DNA from: Gammaproteobacteria bacterium
Lineage (GTDB): Bacteria > Pseudomonadota > Gammaproteobacteria > Chromatiales > Chromatiaceae
Length of the DNA: 15,385 bases
Direction: 5' to 3'
NCBI GenBank assembly: GCA_013041975.1
Contig: JABDQZ010000232.1
Location: forward strand, 1-15,385
The notes beneath the pieces were generated by a model. The model worked only from the letters and a program-made list of their open reading frames with translations. It ran no database searches and was not told where the DNA came from. Position numbers and translations under genes: made by a program. This document shows positions 5,551 through 13,917 of the stretch, piece by piece. How positions within the stretch are numbered: the first letter of the stretch is position 1; each line of letters opens with the position of its first letter.

Positions 5551-8500
5551 CTATTTCTCATTCCGGTGTTCAATTTCACCCAGCTTGCCAAAGTCATCCA
5601 GGATGCAATAGACCGAAGGTACCAGAAACAAGGCAATGATGGTGGCTGACAACAGCCCAAACGCGATTGAGGACGCCAGCGGTATCAGAATTTGTGCCTG
5701 CAGGCTGCGCTCAAGCAGTAATGGCAATAGTCCGGCGATAGTAGAAATCGAGGTTAAAACAATCGGACGAAAGCGCGCGATACCGGCTTCGATAGCCGCT
5801 TGATGAATCTGGGTGCCTTTGGTGCGGGCTTCGCGTATGAATACCACCAGCAGAATGGAGTCGTTAACCACTACACCAAACAGTGAAGCCATGCCGACGA
5901 TGCTGGGCATGGTCATGTCCAGGCCCATAAAGTAGTGTCCGAAGATAACACCGATCAGTGCGGTCGGGATGACCGACATAACCGTTAGTGGTGCCAGGTA
6001 GCCACGGAACTGGAAGGCCAGCAGAATGTAGACACCGATCATGCCCAGCAAGACATTACGCACAATAGACGCGCCTGTTTTAGCTGATTCCTTGCTCTGT
6101 CCCTGGATGTCGATATGGACGTCGGGATATCGTTCTATGATCGCTTTAAAAATTGAGTCCTGCGCCAGCGTCAGTATTTCCTGGGCGTTGGCGATATCGC
6201 GTTTGACGTCACCCTGTAAAGTCACGGTGCGTTGTGAGTCGATGCGATGAATACGTGCCCAGCCACGGGTTTCCTCGATATCGGCGACCACAGGCAGCGG
6301 GATCAGGCCGCCATTTTTATTGGTAACAGAAAACTGCTCCAGGTCATCCAGCGTGGCGCGGTCGCTGGCCTGAAAACGCAGATCGACTTCGTAGATTTCG
6401 GCGCCAACGGGAAACTCATCAACGATCGTGCCCTGGAACGCCACCCTGATTTGCTGGGAAACAGTTTGTGCATCAAGGCCCAGTCCGCTGGCAGCTTCCT
6501 TGAAATGTAAACGGTACTCGCGTTTGCCGGGTCTTAAGTCGTCACTGAGGTCGGTGACGCCGTTAAAAGCGCCAAGCCATTGCTTGAGTTCCCGGGAAGC
6601 CGCTTTGACATTTTCAGTGTCAACGCCCAGTAACCTGATATCGATAGCGCGCCCGCCAGGGCCAAGCGTTGGCTCGGTGAATTTCAGTGCGATCACATCC
6701 GTGGGGGAGCCAACCTGGTCCCGCCAGTAATTGGTGACATCTTCGATACGACTGTTGCGTATTTCTGCTCCCAACAGATCAGCAACAACACGTGCGACAT
6801 GCGGACCACTTTCATAGGCATCCGGATTTTCGCCGTAGATGACAGTGACATTTTTGATGAGGTTTTGCTGATCGGGTTGAGCCTGTTTGAAATGGCTATT
6901 GGTTTTTTCCAGTGCTTCAGTGATTTGCCTGATTATGTCATCGGTGCGATGCAGCGGCGTTCCCTGCGGCATTAACAGTCGGGCTTCAATGATGTCTCCA
7001 TCTATTTTCGGAAAACCGACAAATTTCAGTTTGCCTCCAGCCGGTATGGCAATGGCAAATATCATCAACATGATGACAATGCCAAGCGTCAGGTAACGAT
7101 AGTGAACGGCTTTTTCCAGTAAACTGCCAAACCACTGGTTTTGCAGCCGGGTAAACCAGCTTTCAAAACGCAGCCGAAATGCGGCCGGCTCACGTCGGTG
7201 CATATGTGACAGTGAATGTCCCAGGTGATGTGGCAGTACCAGAAAGGCTTCCAGCAGACTGACAGTTAAAACAATAATCAGTACGATCGGCAGAACACGC
7301 AGAATCTGTCCGATCTCTCCGGTGATAAAAGCCAGCGAACCAAAAACCAGCAGGGTAGTGGCAAAAGAAGACGCAATGCCCGGCAGTACCTGCTTGATGC
7401 CGTTATAGGCAGCATCCATTGGCTTATCGCCTTTTTTCAGACGTGTCGCAATGTTCTCTGCAATGACAATGGCATCGTCCATTAACAGGCCAATACCGAT
7501 TAACAGTCCTACCATGGAAATCATGTTGATGGTAACGCCAACCATTGGCAGTACGAACAGGCCTCCCATAAAGGAAACCGGCAGGCCCATGGTGACCCAG
7601 AAGCTGTAGCGGAAACTGAAAAACAGCCAGATGATCAGAAACACCAGAAACAGACCTTGCGAGCCATTACGCACCAGCATATTGAGGCGGTCTTTGACAA
7701 CGGATGAACGATCCTGAGTGAGTGTTAAATTCAGTCCGCGGGGGGCATTGCTGTTTTCGGTATCAACAAATGCTGTCACATTGTCCAGTACACTTAGTAG
7801 ATCCTGGGAACGGGTTTTAGTGATGTTAAGAATGGCAGCGCGTTGCCCATTGAATACAATACGGCTTTCCTGCGGTTCAAAGTGATGCGAGATTTTAGCG
7901 ATATCTCCCAGCCTGATACTGGAACCGCTCTGGTTGGAAAGCACCACAATACTTTCAAACGAGGCGATATCTTTCGCCTGGTCATCAAAGCGCAAAATCA
8001 TGTTTTCCTGTGAGCTTTCCAGTTTTCCTGCCGGGCTGCCAACGCTTTGTGAACGGATGGCATTGGCTACATCATTGGCTGAAAGTCCGAACTGGCGCAA
8101 TCGCAATGCAGGAACTTCGATGCGTATCTGGTGCGTGGCAAAGCCCTTGATCTCAACGTTGGCCAGTTCGACTTCCGCAGATAACCTGGCCTTGAAGTCT
8201 TCTGCGTAGGCTTTCAGTACCACAGGGTTTTCAGGGCCGGTGATGGCGACGGAGACGACCGCGTCGGTGCGCCCAAGTTCTTCAATAACCGGTGGTTCTA
8301 TCGCCTCAGGAAAATCGTTGATGCTGTCTATCGCTGACTTGATATCGTCAAGAAAACGCATCATCTCGGCTTCTTCACGCATCACTGCGGTTGCAGAAGC
8401 GAGTCCTTCGCGTGCTTCACAACGTATTTCATCGAGATCGGAAATACTCTCGACCGCGTTTTCAATGCGACGGCAGATGGCATCTTCCACTTCATCAGTG

Positions 8501-8658
8501 GTGGCGCCCTTGTAGATAATACTGATCTGTACTTTTTCATTTTTGAGAACCGGAAAGGTCTCGCGTTGCAGATCGGGCAGGGCGATGATGCCCAGCAGGA
8601 TGATGGCAAACATTAGCAGGTTTGCCGCAACCGGGTGATAGTTAAACCAGCGAATCAT
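5551..8658 (-). CDS. RND-family efflux permease (AcrB/HAE-type)
   Basis: This is the inner-membrane proton-driven pump subunit of a tripartite efflux system. Its 1035 residues are normal for the family. TM1 is at about 10-28. The first periplasmic loop holds ETFPVLKNEKVQISIIY and GATTDEVEDAI, and TM2 to TM6 start near 335. TM4 carries the proton-relay acidic pair D394-D395 (GIGLLMDDAIVIAEN). The second half repeats the fold. TM10 has GVVVNDSILLVVF, with Asn where AcrB has the relay Lys940. That substitution occurs in other RND subgroups, so the pump is probably functional but not a close AcrB orthologue. The substrate is unknown; drug, dye, bile-salt or lipid export are all possible. The ATG overlaps the MFP stop by one base (TAATG), showing translational coupling. 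No TolC-like gene lies nearby, so a channel encoded elsewhere is expected. Confidence 0.95.
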   Translation of the reverse strand: MIRWFNYHPVAANLLMFAIILLGIIALPDLQRETFPVLKNEKVQISIIYKGATTDEVEDAICRRIENAVESISDLDEIRCEAREGLASATAVMREEAEMMRFLDDIKSAIDSINDFPEAIEPPVIEELGRTDAVVSVAITGPENPVVLKAYAEDFKARLSAEVELANVEIKGFATHQIRIEVPALRLRQFGLSANDVANAIRSQSVGSPAGKLESSQENMILRFDDQAKDIASFESIVVLSNQSGSSIRLGDIAKISHHFEPQESRIVFNGQRAAILNITKTRSQDLLSVLDNVTAFVDTENSNAPRGLNLTLTQDRSSVVKDRLNMLVRNGSQGLFLVFLIIWLFFSFRYSFWVTMGLPVSFMGGLFVLPMVGVTINMISMVGLLIGIGLLMDDAIVIAENIATRLKKGDKPMDAAYNGIKQVLPGIASSFATTLLVFGSLAFITGEIGQILRVLPIVLIIVLTVSLLEAFLVLPHHLGHSLSHMHRREPAAFRLRFESWFTRLQNQWFGSLLEKAVHYRYLTLGIVIMLMIFAIAIPAGGKLKFVGFPKIDGDIIEARLLMPQGTPLHRTDDIIRQITEALEKTNSHFKQAQPDQQNLIKNVTVIYGENPDAYESGPHVARVVADLLGAEIRNSRIEDVTNYWRDQVGSPTDVIALKFTEPTLGPGGRAIDIRLLGVDTENVKAASRELKQWLGAFNGVTDLSDDLRPGKREYRLHFKEAASGLGLDAQTVSQQIRVAFQGTIVDEFPVGAEIYEVDLRFQASDRATLDDLEQFSVTNKNGGLIPLPVVADIEETRGWARIHRIDSQRTVTLQGDVKRDIANAQEILTLAQDSIFKAIIERYPDVHIDIQGQSKESAKTGASIVRNVLLGMIGVYILLAFQFRGYLAPLTVMSVIPTALIGVIFGHYFMGLDMTMPSIVGMASLFGVVVNDSILLVVFIREARTKGTQIHQAAIEAGIARFRPIVLTSISTIAGLLPLLLERSLQAQILIPLASSIAFGLLSATIIALFLVPSVYCILDDFGKLGEIEHRNEK

Positions 8659-10001
8659 TATTTTTCACTCGACTGTTGGCTATCCAGATAGCGCTGTAAG
8701 GCTTCATCATTACTTGCCGACAACAGCATACCGTCAACAGCCGGAATCAGGTCAGTAACGACAATACTTTCACTGGCACTGATACCGTTGCTGATGACAC
8801 TGATCTGTTCCTGGTTAAACAGAATATCCACGTCACGTTGTTGCAGGCGTTGCTGATCATTCATCACGTAGACTTTGCCGCCGCGTACCGCATTGCGCGG
8901 GATGATGATGCGTCCCGTCTGGGTATGGCCGGTCAGTACAACGCGTACAAACATCCCCTTGGACAATGGTGGTCGAAAACCGGGTTTTACCTGCTCCAGG
9001 GGATCATCAACAGCCACCACAATGCCGATGGTGCGGGTTTGCGGATCCACGGTATCAGTAAACCGCACAAAACGTGCCTGCCATGAGGCAACATGACTGC
9101 CCATATCCAGTTCGATGGCGGGTTTGAAGCCAGTCAATTCCCCAATGTTGTGGGTCACTGAATCAAGTGATACCTGCGTATCCTCACGGCCGATAAACAG
9201 GTTTCTCAAAGAAGAAATCGGTACCTGCGTGACAATTTCAACCTGGTCGACTGAGTCACCCTCAAACAGTTTCTGCCCCTTGGGTACATACTGGGCTTTT
9301 TCCATTGCCAGGGAAGCGATCTTGAGATTGAAGGGCGCGACAACGGTCGTGTTTGCCAGGTCACGTTTTGCCTGGGTCAGTTTGGCCTGCAGTACATTAC
9401 GTTGCGTGGGAATCAATGCCAGGGTGTTTTCCAGGTTCTGTACCGCGGCCTTGCTTTGTAAAGTGGTGCGCTCGGCTTCATCACGCTGGCTTTGTGAGGC
9501 GGTGCCTTTTTTGGCCAGCTTGTTCAGTCTGATCAGCTCACGCTGGGCAATGGACTGGTTACGTTTTTCGATAGTCAGGGAAGCCTGAGCATTTTTTTCC
9601 TGCACTTCTAGTTCGGCCAGTTGGGCTTTTGCAGTTGCAACGTTCAATTCATAGTCAACTGGATCGATTTTAAAAAGCACTTTATCTTTTTCGATGAGTT
9701 CGCCGTTACGCAGGCGATGATGACTTTCAATGATACGACCACTGACCTGGGCTACTGCCGTCCATACACGAGCTGGTTGTACCACGCCGTAACCTTCGGT
9801 CATGGGTGAAAGGTCAACCTTGGCTGCCTTTACGATACGTACAGCCCTGGCCTGTTCATGATCCTCGACTTTCTGGGGTGTCTGTTTACCGCTTTTCATG
9901 AACATGAAAAAGGCAAGGCCAATAACCAGTGGAGGAATAATCCAGGCTTTGCGCCAGTTGGAGGTATTCAATTTAACCATAGGGATGTCCAGATGATTCA
10001 C
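8658..10001 (-). CDS. RND efflux membrane fusion protein (periplasmic adaptor)
   Basis: This adaptor joins the RND permease to an outer-membrane channel. It is 447 residues from a GTG at 9999-10001. An in-frame ATG at 9978-9980 (440 residues) with GGA seven bases upstream is equally plausible, and I could not decide between them. An N-terminal membrane anchor spans about 19-35 (WIIPPLVIGLAFFMFM). The first lipoyl half is near 82-115 (AQVSGRI, LRNGELIEKDKVLFKID), a long coiled-coil hairpin near 117-213, and the second lipoyl half near 216-236 (NTTVVAPFNLKI). The beta-barrel and membrane-proximal domains follow (FVRFTDTVDPQTRTIGIVV; PRNAVRGGKVYVM). It has a transmembrane anchor and no lipobox. 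It lies directly upstream of and coupled to the permease gene. Confidence 0.94.
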   Translation of the reverse strand: MNHLDIPMVKLNTSNWRKAWIIPPLVIGLAFFMFMKSGKQTPQKVEDHEQARAVRIVKAAKVDLSPMTEGYGVVQPARVWTAVAQVSGRIIESHHRLRNGELIEKDKVLFKIDPVDYELNVATAKAQLAELEVQEKNAQASLTIEKRNQSIAQRELIRLNKLAKKGTASQSQRDEAERTTLQSKAAVQNLENTLALIPTQRNVLQAKLTQAKRDLANTTVVAPFNLKIASLAMEKAQYVPKGQKLFEGDSVDQVEIVTQVPISSLRNLFIGREDTQVSLDSVTHNIGELTGFKPAIELDMGSHVASWQARFVRFTDTVDPQTRTIGIVVAVDDPLEQVKPGFRPPLSKGMFVRVVLTGHTQTGRIIIPRNAVRGGKVYVMNDQQRLQQRDVDILFNQEQISVISNGISASESIVVTDLIPAVDGMLLSASNDEALQRYLDSQQSSEK

Positions 10002-10040
10002 GATAACTCTTTCCCTTTTCAGGAGAAAGAATGGTCGGTA

Positions 10041-10068
10041 ACCATATCAGAAGCATCATCCTTGTAAA
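10041..10068 (-). promoter_or_regulatory. Candidate promoter for the MFP-RND operon
   Basis: On the minus strand TTTACA (10063-10068, five of six) and TATGGT (10041-10046, four of six) are separated by 16 bases in the 107-base gap upstream of the MFP gene. No recognisable operator or adjacent TetR/MarR gene accompanies it. Confidence 0.35.
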
Positions 10069-10108
10069 TGATAGTTGTTAAATACTGATTATTAACCGGG
10101 CTATATTG

Positions 10109-11008
10109 TCAGGATGACGTGATAGTGGCTGACCTTGACTGAAACAGCACAAATCCGAAAACAATCAAAACCAGGCCAGCAAAGTGATACCAGAGCAATG
10201 TTTCATTCAGAAACACTGCGGCGAGAACGGCAGTAAATACCGGTATCAGGCAAATGAAAAAACCGGATAGGCTGGCTCCCACCAATGCGACGCCACGGTT
10301 CCAGAACAGGTACGACATAATGGATGGAAAAATGGCAACATAAAGCAGGCTGTATATCAGTGTCGAGTTGACTTGAGGTAAGGCATGAAGTGTCAAATCC
10401 CACATAAAAAAAGGAATCAGCAACAGGCTGCCGCTGATAAAGGTTCCCCCCAGAAAAGAAGAGGGATGAATATCAGGCATCTTGCGTATTAACACCGAGT
10501 AACAGGCATACACAAGGCTTGCTAACATCATTAACAGATCACCTCTGACGAAATTCATTTCAGAAAGAACAGACCATTGGCCTTGTGCGATAACCATAAC
10601 GGCACCACTGATGCTGAGAGCAACTCCCGTCAAGGCCAGAATGCCAGGCTTTTCCCGATACAGAAACACTGCAAGTACCAGGATCATTGCGGGCATGGTG
10701 GTTTGTATCAGCGCGATATTATTTGAAGTCGTGGTTTGTGCAGATTCATAGAGTAGTGTGTTAAACAGGCTGATGCCCAGTAAACCCATCAGCGTGATAT
10801 AGCGCCAGTGTTTGAATAGTATCGGGGCATCTTTTTGAAGATATTTCCAGGCAAAAGGCAATAGAATCAATGTAGCAAGCCACCAGCGACCACAGGAAAG
10901 CGCAATGGCAGAAATATCATTATGCAACAGGCGTGCAATGACGACATTGCCTGACCAGAATAGAACGGCTAGCGTTAATAGCAGGTAGGCTTGCAGGCTG
11001 TGGCTCAT
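10109..11008 (-). CDS. EamA-domain (DMT superfamily) transporter
   Basis: The protein is 299 residues with about ten hydrophobic segments arranged as two EamA repeats (about 5-140 and 152-290), the standard DMT inner-membrane architecture. The first repeat has the typical start LLTLAVLFWSGNVVIARLL and the TM4-like IQTTMPAMILVLAVFLYREK. The second has SLVYACYSVLIRK and FTAVLAAVFLNETLLWY with the conserved E near the end of TM9. Substrates of this family (amino acids, nucleotide sugars, metabolites) cannot be read from sequence. The ATG at 11006-11008 has no obvious Shine-Dalgarno sequence. It lies between the microprotein and the efflux operon on the same strand, with no terminator visible on the downstream side. 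Confidence 0.9.
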   Translation of the reverse strand: MSHSLQAYLLLTLAVLFWSGNVVIARLLHNDISAIALSCGRWWLATLILLPFAWKYLQKDAPILFKHWRYITLMGLLGISLFNTLLYESAQTTTSNNIALIQTTMPAMILVLAVFLYREKPGILALTGVALSISGAVMVIAQGQWSVLSEMNFVRGDLLMMLASLVYACYSVLIRKMPDIHPSSFLGGTFISGSLLLIPFFMWDLTLHALPQVNSTLIYSLLYVAIFPSIMSYLFWNRGVALVGASLSGFFICLIPVFTAVLAAVFLNETLLWYHFAGLVLIVFGFVLFQSRSATITSS

Positions 11009-11078
11009 CAGAACAAATCATGGCAATGATATTTGACTGTGACCCTAGCCTGAGTTTAGAAAGCTGTAAAGGATGGAA

Positions 11079-11222
11079 CTATTCAGACCACCATGGAGCC
11101 AGAAGTAAATCGGCGTCATTGCTGCTGACCATCCAGGCATTGAAAACCAGCAGTGTTGCGCCTGCCAATAGCGTGCTCAAAAGCAGGATACGGTGATAAT
11201 ATGCTGACGGGTGTTTTTTCAT
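11079..11222 (-). CDS. Predicted 47-residue single-pass membrane microprotein
   Basis: A 48-codon reading frame (including stop) starts at the ATG at 11220-11222 and ends with TAG at 11079-11081. A strong Shine-Dalgarno sequence, AAGGAGAAGG, lies just upstream, with GGAG seven bases from the ATG. The product begins MKKHPSAYYHR, has a hydrophobic segment ILLLSTLLAGATLLVFNAW (about residues 12-30), and ends in a short acidic tail finishing LLLAPWWSE. The positive N-terminus and single helix suggest an inner-membrane protein with its C-terminus in the periplasm. An uncleaved signal anchor is likelier than a signal peptide, since little would remain after cleavage. I recognise no family. The good ribosome site makes it more credible than most small ORFs. 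Confidence 0.6.
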   Translation of the reverse strand: MKKHPSAYYHRILLLSTLLAGATLLVFNAWMVSSNDADLLLAPWWSE

Positions 11223-11390
11223 AAACCTTCTCCTTACTGCCAGAGATTGTCTTGATCAGATGCGGTTAACCGTTATTGTTTGCAAGAATTGGGCCTGGAT
11301 TTTTTAGGGTATTTGGCCTGATACCAGGCGTTTTTTGCAATTTTTTGGTGCGCAGGGCTTAGTGATCGCAAAAAGTTGGTGCGATTTAAA
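11223..11390. other. Intergenic region between argA and the microprotein
   Basis: This 168-base AT-leaning gap holds the microprotein's Shine-Dalgarno sequence (11226-11235). It also holds a small hairpin, GCCTG-ATAC-CAGGC (11316-11329), followed on the plus strand by GTTTTTT, and an FNR-like half-palindrome at 11381-11394 overlapping the argA stop. The hairpin has its T-run only on the plus strand, the wrong direction to terminate argA. No further gene is visible. Confidence 0.5.
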
Positions 11391-12707
11391 TCAAACTGTC
11401 TTTACCGCCACTTTCGAATTACGCTGATAGTTATAAAGCGCTCTGCGCTTTTTAGGCAAGATAGATAAATCACTACGCTTAAACCCTCTTTCCTGGAACC
11501 AGTGGAGGGTTTGTGTGGTTAAAACGAATAGTTGCTCCATGCCGCTTTGCCGGGCCTGTTTTTCCATGTATTCAAGCAGCATGTCTCCCTTGCCACCTGA
11601 CTGATAGTCCGGATGGATAACAATACAGGCAAGTTCAGCGATTTTCTGGCGAGAGCATTCATACAGGGCAGCACAGCCGATAATCATGCCGTCGCGTTCA
11701 ACCACGACAAACTTGTTGATCTCGGTTTCCAGCAACTCACGAGAACGTTTTACCAGTACGCCTTTTTCTTCCAAAGGTGAAATGAGTTCGATGATGCCTG
11801 TTACATCATCAATCTGTGCCTGGCGAATGGTTTCATAGGCTTCCGCTGTAATCAGGATGCCGGCACCATCCCGGGTAAACAGCTCCTTCAATAAGGCACC
11901 ATCAATATGTCTGGAAACCAGGTGTGCACGTTTGACGCCTGAACGACAGGCTGTAGCGGCATTTTCCAGACAGTGGAGGGTTTTATAGGTCAGTTTCTTG
12001 CGACGTTTGATAAATGACTGCAGCGCGGCCGGTGTCAGATGGTTGTTGCTGGATTTACTGCGCCCCAGGTCGTTGCCTTCTGTCAGATAGATAAGTTTGT
12101 CAGCATTCAGGGCAATAGCTACCTGTGCACTAACATCGTTGGCCGACAGGTTGAATATTTCCCCGGTAGGTGAGTAGCCTAATGGTGACAGTAGAACAAT
12201 ATTATTGTTTTCCAGTTGCTGGATGACTGCGTCAGCATCCACACGGCGTACTTCGCCCGTATGGCTGTAATCAACACCATTAAGTACGCCTATGGGTTTA
12301 GCCATAACAAAGTTGCCTGAGGCAACCCGGATGCGTGTACCGGCCATAGGCGAGTTGGCAAGACCCTGGGAAAGTAATGCCTCAATCTCAAGGCGCACAC
12401 TGCCAACCGCTTCCTTGACGCCGGGTAAGGAAGTTTCATCGGTGACACGCAGGCCTTCTGCATAATCCAGATCAATACCTCTGGCTTTAAGGTTGGTTTC
12501 AATCTGCGGTCTTGCTCCATGAACAATAACCAGCTTGATGCCCAGCCCCTGCAACAGGGCAATATCATGAATCAGGTCAGTAAAAACGTCAGACGCAACG
12601 GCTTCACCTTCAAAAGCGATAACAAAGGTCTTGCCGCGATGCGCGTGGATATACGGTGACGAAGACCGGAACCAGCTTACAAACAGATTGTCATTGGAAA
12701 CAGGCAT
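11391..12707 (-). CDS. argA: N-acetylglutamate synthase (amino-acid N-acetyltransferase)
   Basis: ArgA catalyses the first step of arginine synthesis, acetyl-CoA plus L-glutamate to N-acetylglutamate, in the cytoplasm. Its 438 residues match the classical two-domain form. The N-terminal amino-acid-kinase fold spans about 1-290 (KTFVIAFEGEAV, LVIVHGARPQIE, NIVLLSPLGYSPTGEIFNLSANDVS). The C-terminal GNAT domain spans about 295-430, with the acetyl-CoA loop Q-x-x-G-x-G in YQSGGKG. The kinase-like domain usually carries the arginine feedback site. The ATG at 12705-12707 lacks a clear Shine-Dalgarno sequence, and a small inverted repeat sits at that position. It lies 41 bases downstream of argE on the same strand, so co-transcription is likely. 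Confidence 0.96.
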   Translation of the reverse strand: MPVSNDNLFVSWFRSSSPYIHAHRGKTFVIAFEGEAVASDVFTDLIHDIALLQGLGIKLVIVHGARPQIETNLKARGIDLDYAEGLRVTDETSLPGVKEAVGSVRLEIEALLSQGLANSPMAGTRIRVASGNFVMAKPIGVLNGVDYSHTGEVRRVDADAVIQQLENNNIVLLSPLGYSPTGEIFNLSANDVSAQVAIALNADKLIYLTEGNDLGRSKSSNNHLTPAALQSFIKRRKKLTYKTLHCLENAATACRSGVKRAHLVSRHIDGALLKELFTRDGAGILITAEAYETIRQAQIDDVTGIIELISPLEEKGVLVKRSRELLETEINKFVVVERDGMIIGCAALYECSRQKIAELACIVIHPDYQSGGKGDMLLEYMEKQARQSGMEQLFVLTTQTLHWFQERGFKRSDLSILPKKRRALYNYQRNSKVAVKTV

Positions 12708-12719
12708 GATTCGATTATG

Positions 12720-12737
12720 GTTTCAGCTTGTTGAAAC
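12720..12737 (-). promoter_or_regulatory. Inverted repeat in the argE-argA spacer
   Basis: GTTTCA, six-base loop, TGAAAC forms a perfect 6-bp inverted repeat beginning 13 bases upstream of the argA ATG. It does not resemble the E. coli ARG box. It may be a small RNA hairpin affecting argA translation, or chance. Confidence 0.3.
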
Positions 12738-12748
12738 TGCAAGAAGCA

Positions 12749-13897
12749 TTAAAAACAAAATTTATTGATCAGGTCTTTAAGAATCTGTACACCGGGCTTG
12801 ATCTGGTCAAGTGCAAGAAACTCATCTGGTTGATGTGCCTGGTCAATGCTGCCCGGCCCCATGATAATACTTTCCATGCCCATTGCGTTGAAGTAAGGCC
12901 CTTCGGTGCCGAAGGCAACCGCTTGAGCCTGATAACCCGTCATGGCCTCTGCTGCTTTGACGATAGCAGCTTCTGCCGATGTTTCCATTGCGGGTATGCC
13001 ATCAAACAGCGGAATGAATTCAAGTGTCAGGTTGCTGTTTGACAGTCGCTTGCCAAGCCGGTCTGACAATTCTTCACGAAGATCATCAATCGGCATGCCA
13101 GGCAGCGGGCGTAAATCAATATGCAGTTCGCAGTTGCCGCAAATACGATTGGGGTTGTCACCGCCATGTATATGACCAAGGTTGAGTGTTGGTACAGCGA
13201 TTTTAAATGCCGGATTTTGATAGCGTTGCTGTAATTCATCACGCCAGGCAAGAATATCGGATATCACGGTATGCATACCTTCCAGTGCATTGTTACCCAG
13301 GGATGGATCGCTGGAATGACCCGATTGACCGGTTAAGCGGATACCTTCCATCAGTATGCCTTTATGCATTCGGATGGGTTTCAGTTCCGTTGGCTCACCG
13401 ATGACACAATGTCTTCCTAGTCTTTGGTATTTGGCTTTGAGTGCTTTTGCGCCACACATGCTGGATTCTTCATCGGCTGTGGCGATAATGATCAGGGGGT
13501 GTTTGAGCTTTTTCAGATCAAGATCCCTGACTGCTTCCATGATGAAAGCAAAAAAGCCTTTCATGTCACAGCTGCCCAGGCCATAGAGGCGTTGATCTTT
13601 TTCAGTCAGTTTAAAGGGCGATTGTGACCAACGATTTTCATCGAAAGGGACCGTATCGGTGTGACCTGACAGAACCAGTCCATCAGCGCCTTTGCCGGCT
13701 GTTGCCACCAGGTTAAATTTGCCAGGGTGGTCGGGTACTTCAAAGGTTTCAACTGCGAAGCCCAGACCAGAAAACCACCCATGCAGGCGTTCGATAACAG
13801 ACTGATTTGACTGATCCCAGGATGGATTGACACTGCTGATCGAAGGTGCAGCAATCAATTGGCTGATGGCATTAATAATTTCAGGAAGTTTTTCCAA
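12749..13897 (-). CDS. argE: Acetylornithine deacetylase
   Basis: ArgE hydrolyses N-acetylornithine to ornithine and acetate, the fifth step of the linear arginine pathway. It is a cytoplasmic M20 metallopeptidase-family dimer. The 382 residues match the E. coli length. The di-zinc site and catalytic residues are in place: H79 and D81 (SGHTDTVP), D111 (GSCDMKG), the general base E143 with E144 (ADEES), E168 (GEPT) and H355 (DQAHQPDEF). The lid/dimerisation domain is near 175-290. The start is a TTG at 13895-13897; no ATG or GTG is in frame near the N-terminus, and this codon gives the expected length. No Shine-Dalgarno sequence is clear. The gene begins 20 bases after the lipoprotein stop and is followed by argA. 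ArgE with ArgA indicates the linear (non-recycling) pathway. Succinyl-diaminopimelate desuccinylase (DapE) is the nearest alternative and fits less well. Confidence 0.95.
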   Translation of the reverse strand: MEKLPEIINAISQLIAAPSISSVNPSWDQSNQSVIERLHGWFSGLGFAVETFEVPDHPGKFNLVATAGKGADGLVLSGHTDTVPFDENRWSQSPFKLTEKDQRLYGLGSCDMKGFFAFIMEAVRDLDLKKLKHPLIIIATADEESSMCGAKALKAKYQRLGRHCVIGEPTELKPIRMHKGILMEGIRLTGQSGHSSDPSLGNNALEGMHTVISDILAWRDELQQRYQNPAFKIAVPTLNLGHIHGGDNPNRICGNCELHIDLRPLPGMPIDDLREELSDRLGKRLSNSNLTLEFIPLFDGIPAMETSAEAAIVKAAEAMTGYQAQAVAFGTEGPYFNAMGMESIIMGPGSIDQAHQPDEFLALDQIKPGVQILKDLINKFCF

Positions 13898-13917
13898 TGT
13901 AGTCAGGTTCGTGAATT

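Noticed and set aside
9115..9588. Plus-strand reading frame (157 codons) opposite the MFP gene
   Set aside because: It is antisense to the coiled-coil region of a well-supported adaptor protein, and its product has no domain pattern.
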